DNA from: Ophiura sarsii
Lineage: Eukaryota; Echinodermata; Ophiuroidea; Amphilepidida; Ophiuridae
NCBI GenBank assembly: GCA_035610835.1
Contig: CM069459.1
Coordinates: 61,583,918-61,647,917 of the forward strand
Length of the DNA: 64,000 nt
Reading direction: 5' to 3'
Shown here: piece by piece, positions 12,301 to 23,197 of the stretch
Numbering within the stretch: the first letter of the stretch is position 1
How the letters are laid out: each line of letters begins with the position of its first letter
The notes under the pieces: generated by a model
Databases searched by the model: none
The model's input: only the letters and a program-made list of their open reading frames with translations
What the model was told of the DNA's origin: nothing
Translations under genes and position numbers: made by a program

Positions 12301-13689
12301 ATTAACCCGGGAGCACCGAGACACTTTTTGTTATACTTCATGCTATTTTTGGTTGCACCATGTAAATTGGTAGCCCATAGTTTTACCAGTTGGAACCCCC
12401 CCCCCCCACAAAAGTTTCACACAGATCCCCCTACAGGGGGGGGGGGGGGGGGGGGGGGGGGGGGTCAAATCGGAACCTCGACGAAAGTATGTCAATATGG
12501 GATTCAAATGAAAGGAAATCAGACAAGGAACTCATATCTAACAACTTTTTTCATGTAAGATAAATCGTTTTTAATTTATTCGTTAAAAACAGTCCTTAAA
12601 ATGCAGTATTTTGCATATTCGCATACACATTTTGACGTAAAGAATACTACGACGTTATACACTGTTAAAAAGCCTCTAAAGCTTGCAAAAACAATGAACA
12701 TATGTTGCCTCTTACATGTCTATCTGGAATGAAAGAAATAATTAACCTAAGATATTCATATCATGAGTCTCTACTCCTCATATGCTTAGACAATTGTATC
12801 AAATGTGTTTCATTTCATGATATTTCCATATTTTGTGATATGTTTTGCCTTACATCGATTGATCCATATAAATGTTACAAGAATGTTGGTATTTTATTTT
12901 TGTTTAACCATTCTTTTTCCTTGACAAATAAGAGATATTGTGCCATGTGAAATAATATTTATAATAACCGTTGCGACAACTCACATTATTTTCTGTGATG
13001 TTTATTATATCTGCACATATGTACATGTAGTGCAGGACAAAGTGAAATCCCATATTTTTTAGAATTACCTGTATTTACATTTACCATACTCTTTCTCCTA
13101 TTTTAATGATAAGAAGAAGATAGCATGACATACACATACACAATGAATTTACAAATCCTTAAGTCTGAGAATATCTTCTATATTACATGTATAAATTATC
13201 TTACTAAGTGGAAAGAGCATGGAGCACAGAATGTCGTAGTAAGTAATATCTTTCATCATTTATATTTCACACAACCTGCTTAAAACATGTACAGAAGAGG
13301 GACAAATTCAAAAGCTTGCACATCTAAATCCACTTAGGTAAAGGATCATCATCTTTCACATGATAACAGTGCACGTTTACACTGAAATTTGCCATGATTG
13401 AGATATATTTTTGCTCTAAACGATTTTCTAAAACAATAAACTTAATTTTGTAGGCACATGCGCGCATAGCCGGCTCGAACAGCTTTTATCTTTGTACTAA
13501 TTTGACTGTCATAATCCCATGAATCCCCATGTTAAATGAATATTTGAAGGTTTAAATACATCGCATAATTTGAATAAACTTTCATGATTAAATAAATTTC
13601 ATTTTTGTAGGGGTCAAGGGGGTGAAGCCTCGGAAGCTGTTGGATTTTTATCGTTCGAATCCGGCGGGCGAAATAATGAACGGTCCCTT

Positions 13690-14990
13690 AGGACTGCTCT
13701 TGAGAGTGGTACCCTCCAGGAGAAAAATTGAACATTTGATGTACTAATGGCAATGGCATTCAGGATAATTATATACCAAGATCATTGAAAATTGGACAAT
13801 TGGCAATGTCAACTATTGGCATTCAAATTCGTATGATTTTTAATATTTGTGAATAAAAGGAAAATTAAAATAAAATAAAAAACAAATAAATTGAAATTGA
13901 CCTGTCTTGAGCTTAACAGTTAGTAAATATAACCCCTCTAAAAGGAGTGACACCCTTGACAGGGCCGTCAGATGGGGGTGCGTTGGGTGCGGACGTACCC
14001 CCCTTGAGAATCTTTTTTTTTAGGGTAAAAATGGCGTTTTTCTTAGTTTCAAATTTCAATGATAGTAAAACTACTCATAAAACATTGACTACAGTGCTTT
14101 TTGGACTGCGACATTTTGTGTCCGTGCGCATTTTTTTGACTTCACCCCCCCCCCCCCCCCCGCCCCCCCCCCCCCCCCCCCGACCCCCCCTCAAGCAGGA
14201 CCGTCAAAAGTGTCTGACGGCCCTGCTTGAGGAAACACATTTGGCACATTTTATGTTCTATGGCATTCAGAATAGCATATGACTATCATTTATGTGTGAA
14301 TATAATATGTCTGAAATCATGTATGAAAATACCAATCAAAATACCAATCAAAATGAAAACACGTTATTGAATAGACCCTGCTCGAAAGTGGTACCCCCGG
14401 GGAAGTACATTTGGCAGATAATATTTATACTATTAGCCTTAAAAGTTGTATTAAACGTGGAAATAACGTTCGATGTGTGTAAACACATGTAACGAAAACA
14501 TTTAAAACTTTAAAATGTACCTTTTTTGGTAGGGGGGCACTGAAACCCAGTAAACATAACCCCCCTCTCTCAGGAGGAGTGGCACCCCTGAGGAATCATA
14601 TTTGGCACATGTTATGTTCTTATGGCATTCAGTGGGAAATACTGACTCTCATACATGTATGTGTGAATACAAATCATGTATGAAAACACCAATGTATGAA
14701 AACACCAATCATAACCTGTTGAATAGACCCCGCTTTGTAGTGGTACCCCGGGGAAGTACATTTGGCAGATCATATCAACTATTGGCATTCAATTTTATTA
14801 AATGAGAAAATGACTCGTAATATGTGTAAAAACATGTAATGAAAACACAATTAAAAAAAAAATTGATATTGGACAGTCTTAATTAACCATGACTAAATGG
14901 GACCCCTTGTCATGAGGAGTGGCACCCCCGGTGAGCAAATTTGGCATTCTATAAACTATTGGTATTTAAAATAATATTAAGCATACAAAA
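13690..14990 (+). repeat. Degenerate tandem repeat of about 300 bp inside the piggyBac-like element
   Basis: A pattern recurs starting near 13690, 13940, 14375, 14570, 14735 and 14905: an AGGAGTGGCACCCCTGAGG-like block, then ATTTGGCA, then GGCATTCA, then a block like AATAGACCCTGCTCG leading to GTGGTACCCCGGGGAAGTAC. Units are strongly diverged and indel-rich. No protein is conserved across units, so this is old satellite DNA internal to the transposon. Confidence 0.7.
13960..14225. mobile_element. MITE, 266 bp, with CAGGGCCGTCAGA ends
   Basis: The first 13 bases, CAGGGCCGTCAGA, are repeated as the exact complement at 14213-14225. CTTGA flanks both sides (13955-13959 and 14226-14230). Removing the element and one CTTGA restores GACACCCTTGAGGAAAC, which matches the GGCACCCCTGAGGAATC of the sister repeat near 14580. 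The insertion boundaries are therefore supported by a paralogous empty site. The C runs at 14145-14190 lie inside it. CAGGG ends resemble hAT, but hAT makes 8-bp duplications, so the superfamily is open. Confidence 0.85.
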
Positions 14991-15840
14991 TCACTTTTGC
15001 AATGCCCATTTATAACAGCATTTTACTTTTGGACTCTGATCTGAGATGGACTATTTATTATCCATTCAACATGCTTGAATATGGCAAGCCATTCATGTAT
15101 CTAGTCAATGCACCTTTTTTACATGTGATAAACCATCTCTATTGGTCGAAAAACATTGATTCAACTTTTTATTTCTCAATAAGCCATGTTTACGTATCAT
15201 AATACATATTTATCAAAGAGAACACATGGTTTATAGATGATAAACACTGATAATTGAGTTACTACACTAATGGCATTCCATACATTTAATATCTTTTGTG
15301 ACAGGTCAAGTGAGGGCGCCCTATAATTAATTATTTAAATTGATTTATTACATCATATAAGCTATAAAAAATGCTGGTTTAAACATGGGGGAAAATAATA
15401 CTGATATACAGCTATCATTTAATACCAAATGTATCATGATACACCTTTCAACAAAGAAATGCACCCCAGGTTTAAAACAAGTTCAGCTCTCCCTATACTT
15501 CCCTGTACAAAACCAAACTTTGACCCCCCTGTAAAATGAGCTGTGTGAATATTTTGATAGGTATCCAGCAAAGGGGTGATACTAGGGGTTATAAAGTCTT
15601 CAAAAATCATTAGCAACCTAAAATAGCAAAAATTCTGTTTTGAAAACTTAAAAGTGTTGCGGTGCTCCCGGGTTAACAGGGAAAAACCTCAGCTGTGCAC
15701 ACATTTGTTAGGCAACGATAAGCTGTCACCCCCCCCCCCCCCCCCCCCCCCTCTTACATCAATTTTGGAAACAACATTGAACTTAAAGGATATTAGCCTC
15801 GCCTAGGTACGTGCAATTAAGTTTATCATGTGGGTACATA

Positions 15841-17080
15841 AACAGGTCAAAAGAAATAAGCCCCCCCCCCCCCTGGTAATTTGCAACAAATATGATAGAT
15901 GGCGGAACTCTATCCTGAAGAAAGTCAAGGTGGAGAGTGAGCAGCTTGGCCTACGTCTAAATGTCAGCAAGACCAAGATCATGTCCATAGGCACAGACGG
16001 TGTTGCAGAGCCTCTCATAATTGATGGTAATGAGGTGGAATCGGTCTCGAAATTCAACTTTCTTGGATCCCTGATCACCAAAGAGGGTGGTTGCAGCCAA
16101 GAGATTAGACACCGTTTAGCAATGGCTAGATCAGCAATGATCAACCTAAGCAAGATCTGGGCTGACAGAGGAATAACCAGAGCAACAAAAACCAGGCTTG
16201 TCCAAGCCCTTGTATTTCCAATTGCCATGTAGGCATGTGAGACGTGGACCCTAACCAAAGCTGACAAAAACAGAATAGCTGCTTTCGAGATGTGGTGTTG
16301 GAGGCGTATGCTTCGTATCGTATGGACAATGAGAAGGACCAATGCCAGTATTATTGAAGAAATAGGGGTGTCTAAACGACTTCATCATGCTATCAACGCC
16401 CAAATGCTGAGCTACTTCGGCCATATCTCACGTCGCAAGGGTAACAACCTAGAGAAGATGATCATGCAAGGCATGATTGAAGGGAAGCGCAAGAGAGGCA
16501 GACCTCGTTCCCGGTGGATTGACCAAATAAAATTGATTACTGGACACCCTATCCGTGATTTTTACTCCTTTGCTGAAAATCGTTATTTGTGGTGTAGTAT
16601 CTGTAAGGTAACGAGCTGTCAGTCATGACAGGACCGCACCAACCAACCAACCTGGTAATTTAATGACACTTTCTTGCACAAGGATTGGACAAATTGATGA
16701 AATTTTGAACCCATGAAAAATTGAAACACATGAATAAACTTGCTTCAAATGGTTGTCACCTGTTTGGTAAACATGTGAAGGACCTGTTCATGGTTGAATG
16801 AATAACATCAATTGAAAGTGTATATAATCCCTTGGAGTACACTTCAATTTGTCAAATCCCTATGCAAGAAAGTGTCATTTTTTATTGGTCATCAAATTTA
16901 ATAAATGGCAGCATTTCAAGGCGAAGGTTAACTGTTGGGTGAAACTTTATTGCACATTAAATGAGTAACAATTCAGTCTACATTTTACATTTTTGTAACA
17001 GGTTAAGGAGCCTAACTGTTTTCCAGAAAAATGCACATTTCCCGTGGGGGGGGGGGGGGGGGTATTTCTTTTGACCTGTT
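15841..17080. mobile_element. TA-flanked MITE with C/G-run subtermini, split by a retroelement
   Basis: The left end AACAGGTCAAAAGAAATA is followed by a C run. The complement occurs at the right end (about 17063-17080), preceded by a G run. TA flanks both ends (15839-15840 and 17081-17082), as for Tc1/mariner-type elements. Without the nested retroelement and its target duplication the element is about 460 bp. The nesting order shows the MITE was resident before the retroelement arrived. Confidence 0.8.
15883..16650 (+). pseudogene. 5'-truncated RTE-like non-LTR retrotransposon, RT C-terminal part
   Basis: The frame that opens near 15828 and enters the element at 15883 encodes the C-terminal part of a LINE reverse transcriptase, with KTKIM, FNFLGSLIT, GGCSQEIRHRL, ALVFPIAM, ACETWTL and FEMWCWRRMLRI. 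This is the conserved GCETW / WCWRRMLRI region seen in RTE-clade proteins. The frame continues to 16628 but is broken by a TAG at 16230-16232, where relatives usually have tyrosine in ALYGCETW. The insert ends in a short AACC repeat. CCTGGTAATTT (11 bp) flanks it at 15872-15882 and 16651-16661, a target duplication from target-primed insertion. The catalytic RT core and endonuclease are missing, so it is dead on arrival. Confidence 0.9.
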
Positions 17081-17082
17081 TA

Positions 17083-17473
17083 TAACATAAATACGTCATT
17101 CACTGACCATCCATATATTGAACGTCAAGAAATCCAGGCCATGATCTTCAAAGTGTTGGCAATTTACGTTCCTATAAACCTCATTATAATTTGGAACATC
17201 CGAAATTCTAGAATTGCGCTGTTTCAAAATAGTTTCGGGGAAGAACGGTGGTGATAAAATTATAAGGCCTTTAATTCAATCCTATCCTGTAACCTTTTCT
17301 TATCAAAGAAGTTTTGAAAATGGAAAACTACTAAGGATATTTTGTAATAATGAATCGCGTCAGTTTGTGTTTATGCGTTTCCAGGCAACGCTTCAATGTT
17401 CATTACCACTAAAAGCCATCGAATACATGTTTTGAGCTGATGTATATTATGAGGGTCATGTGTTTTACGCTCG
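17083..17473. other. Non-coding stretch between the MITE and the large inverted repeat
   Basis: I see no protein homology, tRNA or clear repeat structure here. The open frames are short and unremarkable. Confidence 0.5.
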
Positions 17474-18910
17474 CCTCCTTTCGCGTTACACACGGATTTT
17501 GGCTTTCGCGACATGATTTTAACTTTACACATTTATATTTGCTTGTATACCTCCCCTGAGGTTGTAAAAGTATACATTTTCTGAAGGGAAATTGCATGAG
17601 GAAACCAAATATGCCATTATTTATAGTACGACCAAGAACTAAAATGGTATGATCGGAAATGTTTGGAAAAATATCAGAGTTTTTTAATTTTTAATTTGAG
17701 ATCCATATAAACTGCTCACACAAAGTTAGGAAACTTTTTTTAATCAAGTATAATTTTATCATTTATTACCCTCTAGTATTATATTGCATATCAATGGAAA
17801 GCTGAAGTGTTCTTCTTTAAAATGATATCAAATGTGCAATGATGACATGTTGCTGGACTTGGCCACATGGATGAGAATGAGGCAAAGTCACAAATCAAAT
17901 GTGCCAAAATGACCGTTATCTGTGCTAAACAGTCAATAGGTAATGGCACGGGCTCTCTCCAAATCTGTTAAACGCGGCATATTGAAACTGCATGCAAAAC
18001 GTTTACTGTGTCTCAGAAAAATATACAAGTTGTAGGCCTAAACCTTTCATCACTTACCTTCATGACCTTCCACCTGGAGTCATTGTTTAACCCAGTCTTG
18101 CAAATACCCAAATAATGGTTTTCTAAAGAGATGAGGGTTAACTTGCTCACTGGTGCAAACTTTGTGTAAACCATTCATGGTTCTCAAGCATGACTGGTTT
18201 GATTATTGATCATTACCTATTGACCGTGACTGTTTAGCACAGATAACGGTAATTTTGGCACATTTGATTTGTGACTTTGCCTCATTCTCATTCATGTGGC
18301 CAAGTTCAGCAACATGTAATCATTGCAAATGTGGTATCATTTTAAAGAGGAACACTTCAGCTTTCCATTGATATATAACTGATACAAAGAGGGTAATAAA
18401 TAATAAAAATATACTTGATTAAAAAAAGTTTCCTAACTTTTTGTGAGCAGTTTATATTTTATTCCTACCCCTATCATTATTTTTTTTTACATATTTGAAT
18501 TCCTCATGAAATTACCCATTAGATGATATATAATTGTCAAAGTTACTACGTCGGTATGGTAATTATACCGGCTAGTGAATATCTCTAATTTTTATTTTAT
18601 ATATTTTTAGAATTTTCAGAAATATTTGTTCAAGGATGAACCCTTCCGTGATATAAACTGAATTCCTCTAGTTACAAGCTTTCCAAAAATGTATACTTTT
18701 GCTATCATAGGTTGAAAACTTTTTCTGTTATAGTCATTTTTATAAATCCGGTAAATTGAGGCTGATTATTCATGTTGACTGTGTAGCGAATAGGAAGAAA
18801 GCTGATGATCATTGTCTTATCCATAATTAATTAGTTGTTAAAAATAGTTGACAAGTCTGTTGAACCACATACTTAAAACTACTAAATATCCTTTGAAATG
18901 GGACCAAAAT
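17474..18910 (+). repeat. Left arm of a large inverted repeat
   Basis: This arm is the reverse complement of 21136-22232, excluding insertions. Shared landmarks read outward to inward include CACACGGATTTT, TTTATATTTGCTTGTATACC, GGAAAGCTTGTAACTAGAGG, CGACGTAGTAA and GCTACACAGTCAACATGAAT. The arm is interrupted at 17706-18456 by a palindromic element that is absent from the right arm. It also has a short extra segment near 17501. No coding sequence was recognised. Confidence 0.85.
17706..18456. mobile_element. Palindromic foldback transposon, 0.75 kb
   Basis: The ends TATAAACTGCTCAC and GTGAGCAGTTTATA are exact complements. Imperfect inverted arms of about 240 bp (17706-17945 and 18205-18456) surround a loop of about 260 bp. 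Landmarks such as GCACAGATAACGGT and CATTTGATTTGTGACTTTG appear in opposite orientation in the two arms. The ends are TA-rich, consistent with a TA target duplication and a Tc1/mariner-type MITE. It lies inside the left arm of the large inverted repeat but not the right arm, so it is the younger insertion. Confidence 0.85.
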
Positions 18911-19616
18911 GGTGTTTGTAACATTAGGGGATGACTAGTTATTGTAAAAAGAACAAAGCATGGGATTATCCCCATTGAGTTTGTACAGGCGGCACCCCTT
19001 CCAGCACCACCCCTGGTCCCCAAACATCTGTATTAACTATACCATTGCCATTTGGCAGGCAGATAGCTTGTTTTTAGGGCTTTAAAATGATACCAAATTT
19101 GTTGAGATAGCTTTTGTGGTTTCAAAAAATATTTGAGGAAAATGACAGCATGAAGCTAAAAAATGTAACAGCACCACCCTATCGGGAGGCGAGTTCATAA
19201 CGCGTGACCTGAGTGGAAGAAATTACAATAGATGATCATTTGTAATTTATGTCACACTCTTTATATTCACCGTCTGATCCTCTTAATCGACAGCCAGCTA
19301 TCGTTTAAAATATTCATTACGTCATTTGCCCAAGCACCGGCTCCACTTAATAAAATTGGTCTTCACAATGCAATTAAACGAAATATCTGATCACTTTAAT
19401 GGCATCATACGAGTTGATCGATACGGCAATTATTGTAGTCCAGTTAGAACTGGGTTATGTTCAACGTATTATCAATATCAATAGATTTTTTACAGATAGC
19501 AGACACAGGAGGAAAACATTGAGTGCATTGCTCGTCGGCTACAATGAATTTATTACCGAGCACTCCGTGCTCCAAAATATCATTAATTATAATTCACTAT
19601 GATACTGCATGTAGAC

Positions 19617-19969
19617 CAGGCTTTCTCAACTAGATTTACTGATGCGCCACATTTTAGTAACCAACTTGTTGAAGCTCCACTTGGGTCATATTTTTTTAGA
19701 ATTTACAATGGCAAAATTCTATTTATAACATTAATTTCAAAATATTTTAATATGTAGGCAGCATAATAACTAATATTACTCTTTTGAGGGCACATGCGCG
19801 CGTAGCGCGAGAAAAATTGCTGCATTTATACATCTGACCGTCATAGGTCTATGAAATCTGGCTATATATCATGATATTATTTTTTTTACAAATTTTAACC
19901 ACTCTCGTGCCACTTAAGATGCCTTGATGCGCCACAAGTGGCGTGCGCGCCACCAGTTGAGAATGCCTG
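19617..19969. mobile_element. hAT-type MITE, 353 bp
   Basis: The ends are CAGGCTTTCTCAACTAG on the left and the complement of CAGGCATTCTCAACTGG on the right. A perfect 8-bp duplication ATGTAGAC flanks it (19609-19616 and 19970-19977). An 8-bp duplication with CA...TG ends is diagnostic of hAT. The interior is non-coding and holds a CpG-rich block, CATGCGCGCGTAGCGCG, at 19793-19809. Confidence 0.93.
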
Positions 19970-20349
19970 ATGTAGACCATATACAATTTAATGTACCAAA
20001 TTAATTATTGATTTGTCTACTAACATTTATCAAATGTTCAGCATCATTTAATCTATTAATGTCATTACATATAGTAGTACCTCAAATAATTAACAGAGAT
20101 AATTTTATCATGAATAAACGCCCTCCGAGCTATGCTCGGACAGGGGTGTGTCTGAGGGGGGATTTGCCCCCTCAGAAGTAGATTTTTTTTCAATTTTCGA
20201 ACTCATTTGGTGCGATCTGGTGTATACTTTTTACCAAAATTTGATCGAAAAGCCACCTCTTCATTTCCAATAAATATTTTGTTTTTTATCAATGCACGAA
20301 AGAAGTTGAGCATAACTGATATATTCTTGATTTAGTATACATGGTTTAA

Positions 20350-21093
20350 AAGCTCGAACAGGGGGGAATGTGAATATCGCTGGCGTTGACATACCTATCA
20401 AATCTGATCCTGTGAGGAATCTTGGGGTTATGTTTGACTCCGGTTTGACAATGGCAGCTCAAGTTGCTAATATTACCAGATCGGCAAGTTTCCAACTCAG
20501 AAACATCGGTAAGGCCCGGAGAATGTTAACCACGGATTCCACTAAAATAGCTGTGCACACATTGGTCACTTTAAGACTTGACTACTGCAACAGCTTACTA
20601 GCTGGCATAAACAAGACTCTCATCACAAGACTTCAGAATGTGCAACGTACTGCAGCACGGTTGGTGATGAGAAAGAGAAAATATGACCCTATATCTCAAG
20701 ATCTTGTTCACCTTAATTGGCTTCCAGTTGAGCATAGGATTGATTTCAAGATTTTAATCCTCACATATAAATCTCTCAATCAACAAACACCGGACATGTT
20801 CAGACTGGTCGCAGGTGTCTACGCTCCACCTCTTCTGCGCCACATTTGGTTGAACCCAGAACTCACCTTATCACATTTGCTGATCGTGCCTTTTCATCCT
20901 ATGCTCCTCGTCAATGGAACCGGCTTCCAGATCATAGCAGAAATGCAGATTCCATCAACATATTTAAACGACTTTTAAAATGTCATCTTTTTGAACATGC
21001 TTTTGTAAAGTAGTATTCTCTTTGTATTTCATTGTGCCAAAGCGCCTTCGTACAAGTTTCTTGGTTCTGGCGCTATATAAATTTCAGTGATTA

Positions 21094-21134
<41 letters not shown>

Positions 21135-21135
21135 G
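20350..21135 (+). pseudogene. 5'-truncated L2/CR1-like non-LTR retrotransposon
   Basis: Translation from about 20370 gives VRNLGVMFDSGLTM, RLDYCNSLLAGI, LQNVQRTAARLV, LNWLPVEHRIDFKIL and LTYKSLNQQTPDMF, the conserved C-terminal region of L2/CR1-type reverse transcriptases. The frame shifts between about 20820 and 20875. The alternative frame continues with ADRAFSSYAPRQWNRLP, and FKRLLKCHLFEHAF to a stop near 21013. A TTGA microsatellite (about 21089-21134) forms the 3' tail typical of L2. A probable 8-bp target duplication TGGTTTAA lies at 20342-20349 and 21136-21143. It inserted in or beside the right arm of the large inverted repeat and is non-functional. Confidence 0.9.
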
Positions 21136-22232
21136 TGGTTTAACAGACTTGTCAACTATTTGTAACAACTAATTAATTATAGGTCAATAAATGCGTATGT
21201 GTTGTTTCGAGAGAAATTAGACAAATCAATGCACGCGCGCTGATGTTGATGTGTGAATAATGGCACGACCCCGAAGGGGGAGTGCTATTGTGAGCATATC
21301 AACATTCGCGCAAGTGCATTGATTTTTCTAATTTTTCGAGAAACAAAACATACGCATGCATTGACCTAATTCATACACGACACTATACAAATAAAAATTC
21401 ACAATTTAAGCATAATTTTGATCTATGTAAATGGCGACTAAAAACACTTTAACAAGTTTGCTAACACACGCAGTGAAAATCGGCGAACCCGCGAATCTTG
21501 AACAACGAATCAAAACAAAACGCGCACTGCGTGATTTGAACGGCGCACACGCGGAGTGCAGTGGACACTTTCAATGAACTCCGCGTATTTGTAATTCCTG
21601 CTTCCTGATTGGTTCAACACTACATAGAGTGTATGAATTATGGATAAGACCATGATCATCAGCTTTCTTCCTATTCGCTACACAGTCAACATGAATAATC
21701 AGCCTAAATATACCGGATTTATAAAACTATGACTATAACAGAAAAAGTTTTCAACCTATGATAGCAAAAGTATACATTTTTGGAAAGCTTGTAACTAGAG
21801 GAATTCAGAAATGCAGTAGATCAGGGATGGGTACATCCTCAACAAATATTTCTGAAAATTCTAAAAAATTCTAAAATAAAAATTGGAGATATTCACTAGC
21901 CGGTAAAATTACTTTGCCGACGTAGTAATCTTTGACATTTATATATCATCTAATGGGTAATTTCATGAGAAATTCAGATATGTAAAGTAAATAATGATAG
22001 GGGTAGGTATAAAAAATGTATGGATCTCAAAATAAAAATTAAAAACTCTGATATTGTTCCAAACATTGTGCATCATACCATTTTAGTCCTTGGTTGTACT
22101 ATAATTTCAATGACATAGTCGGTTTCCTCATGCAATTTCCCTTCAGAAAATATATACTTTTACTACCTCAGAGGGTATACAAGCAAATATAAATGTGTAA
22201 AGTTAAAATCCGTGTGTATCGCAAAAGGAGGC
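21136..22232 (-). repeat. Right arm of the large inverted repeat
   Basis: This is the reverse complement of 17474-18910 without the palindromic element, and is itself interrupted by the composite insertion at 21181-21641. The spacer between the arms holds a hAT MITE and the L2-like fragment. The outer ends have the motifs GGAGG and CACACGGATTTT in inverted order. Confidence 0.85.
21181..21641. mobile_element. Composite insertion in the right arm, including a hairpin element
   Basis: The left arm of the large inverted repeat gives the uninterrupted sequence, equivalent to ACTAATTAATTATGGATAAG. Here about 461 bp lie between the two halves, with AATTAT on both sides. The first part (21181-21371) is itself an inverted repeat, beginning AGGTCAATAAATGCGTATG and ending with its near complement. 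The second part (about 21372-21639) has short inverted ends ATTCATACAC / GTGTATGAAT next to TA. The whole is probably two successive non-autonomous insertions. Confidence 0.75.
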
Positions 22233-22411
22233 CTGAAAGTAGGCCTTTCATAAACTTGATTAGGGAGTGTTCAGAAATACTTTGGTGGGGGTTGGCCAAT
22301 ACGGGGGGGGGGGGGGGGGGGTGATCTAAAAAGTTTCAAGTTGAAAAAAGGGGGACCAAAATGTTTTGGGTACTTTTTTTTTGGGGGGGGGGGGGCAAAC
22401 AGTTTGGCCAA

Positions 22412-22777
22412 CAGTGGCGTCGCCAGAGGGGGGGGGGGGGGGGGGGGGGCGAGGGGGGCGATATTGCCAATATTGACGTCGTGTCGGTTGAGATTGGCAC
22501 TGTCGGTCCATTTGACCACAGGAATCATGGAATTATGATGGTCAAAAGTACACAGATGAAATTTTTTCGCGCGATACGCCCGCATAATGTGTCCCAAAAA
22601 TGCAACATTCTTTTCTACAAGCTTGTTTAGAGCCAAAATGTACCTCGATCGTTCCAAAAAATAGGTGTAAAGTCGCAAAATTTTGCGCTCTAGGCGCGTA
22701 TTTCTTGACTCACAAACGTCTTGTCGGTTCATTCTCATTTCTCGCCCCCCAATATGAATAACCTAGCTACGACACTG
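22412..22777. mobile_element. hAT-type MITE, 366 bp, nested in the Harbinger-like element
   Basis: The ends are CAGTGGCGTCGCCAGA and the complement of CAGTGTCGTAGCTAGG. The perfect 8-bp target duplication TTGGCCAA (itself a palindrome) is at 22404-22411 and 22778-22785. Two G runs follow the left end. The interior encodes nothing recognisable. Confidence 0.93.
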
Positions 22778-22860
22778 TTGGCCAAATCAATAGATTTAAA
22801 CTAAACTTAAATCCACGTTTCTTTTATGTGTAGGCAGACATTGAAAATAGATACAGTATA

Positions 22861-22946
22861 CAATTCGTCGCTGTTCTGACATACCGGCACATCTCTTTAC
22901 TTATTTCTGTTGTGAGATGCCGGTATGTCAGAACAGCGACGAATTG
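22861..22946. repeat. Near-perfect hairpin
   Basis: Arms of about 34 bases (22861-22894 and 22914-22946) are complementary apart from a 2-base bulge, with a loop of about 19 bases. Both contain GTCGCTGTTCTGACATACC or its complement. It lies inside the Harbinger-like element and could form a strong stem in RNA or single-stranded DNA. Confidence 0.85.
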
Positions 22947-23197
22947 GTTTGATCAGTCTGAGATATCTTTTTATTATCAATGAACACCAGATAGAACTCT
23001 TTGTAACACGTTATCTGAGGGGGGGGGGGGGGGGGGGGGCGGTGGGGTTCAAAAAAGTGTTCACCTTGTAAAGGGGGGTCAAAAAGTTGTTACTATTTGT
23101 AAAGGGGGGGGGGGGTGGGGGTCAAAAAAGTTCAGACACCCAAAAATGCAAGTTGGCCACCCCCTCCCCCACCAAAGTATTTCTGAACACTCCCTTA

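Larger units (their letters stand above)
12306..15672. mobile_element. Non-autonomous piggyBac-like DNA transposon, 3.37 kb
   Basis: The ends are CCCGGGAGCACCG on the left and its exact complement on the right, each flanked by TTAA (12302-12305 and 15673-15676). The inverted similarity continues imperfectly for about 60 bp, with GCTATTTT and GGTTGC aligning inside both ends. A TTAA target duplication and ends starting CCC are typical of piggyBac; Kolobok elements also use TTAA. No transposase is seen. The interior has long G and C runs near 12410-12465, unrecognised AT-rich DNA at 12790-13610, a degenerate satellite, and an intact MITE at 13960-14225. Confidence 0.75.
22263..23194. mobile_element. 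PIF/Harbinger-like non-autonomous element, 932 bp
   Basis: The left end GGGAGTGTTCAGAAATAC and its exact complement at the right end are flanked by TTA (22260-22262 and 23195-23197). A TTA duplication with G-rich ends is typical of PIF/Harbinger MITEs. The terminal identity continues through ACTTTGGTGGGGG and GTTGGCCA, giving terminal repeats of about 36 bp. Several G runs lie just inside both ends. No transposase was found. It carries a younger hAT MITE at 22412-22777. Confidence 0.85.

Noticed and set aside
12268..14282. Glycine- or proline-rich proteins over C/G runs (also at 22271-22738 and 62185-62818)
   Set aside because: These frames are translations of homopolymer runs inside transposons, with no conserved domain.
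15803..16342. 179-codon minus-strand frame
   Set aside because: It is the antisense shadow of the RTE-like reverse transcriptase fragment on the plus strand.
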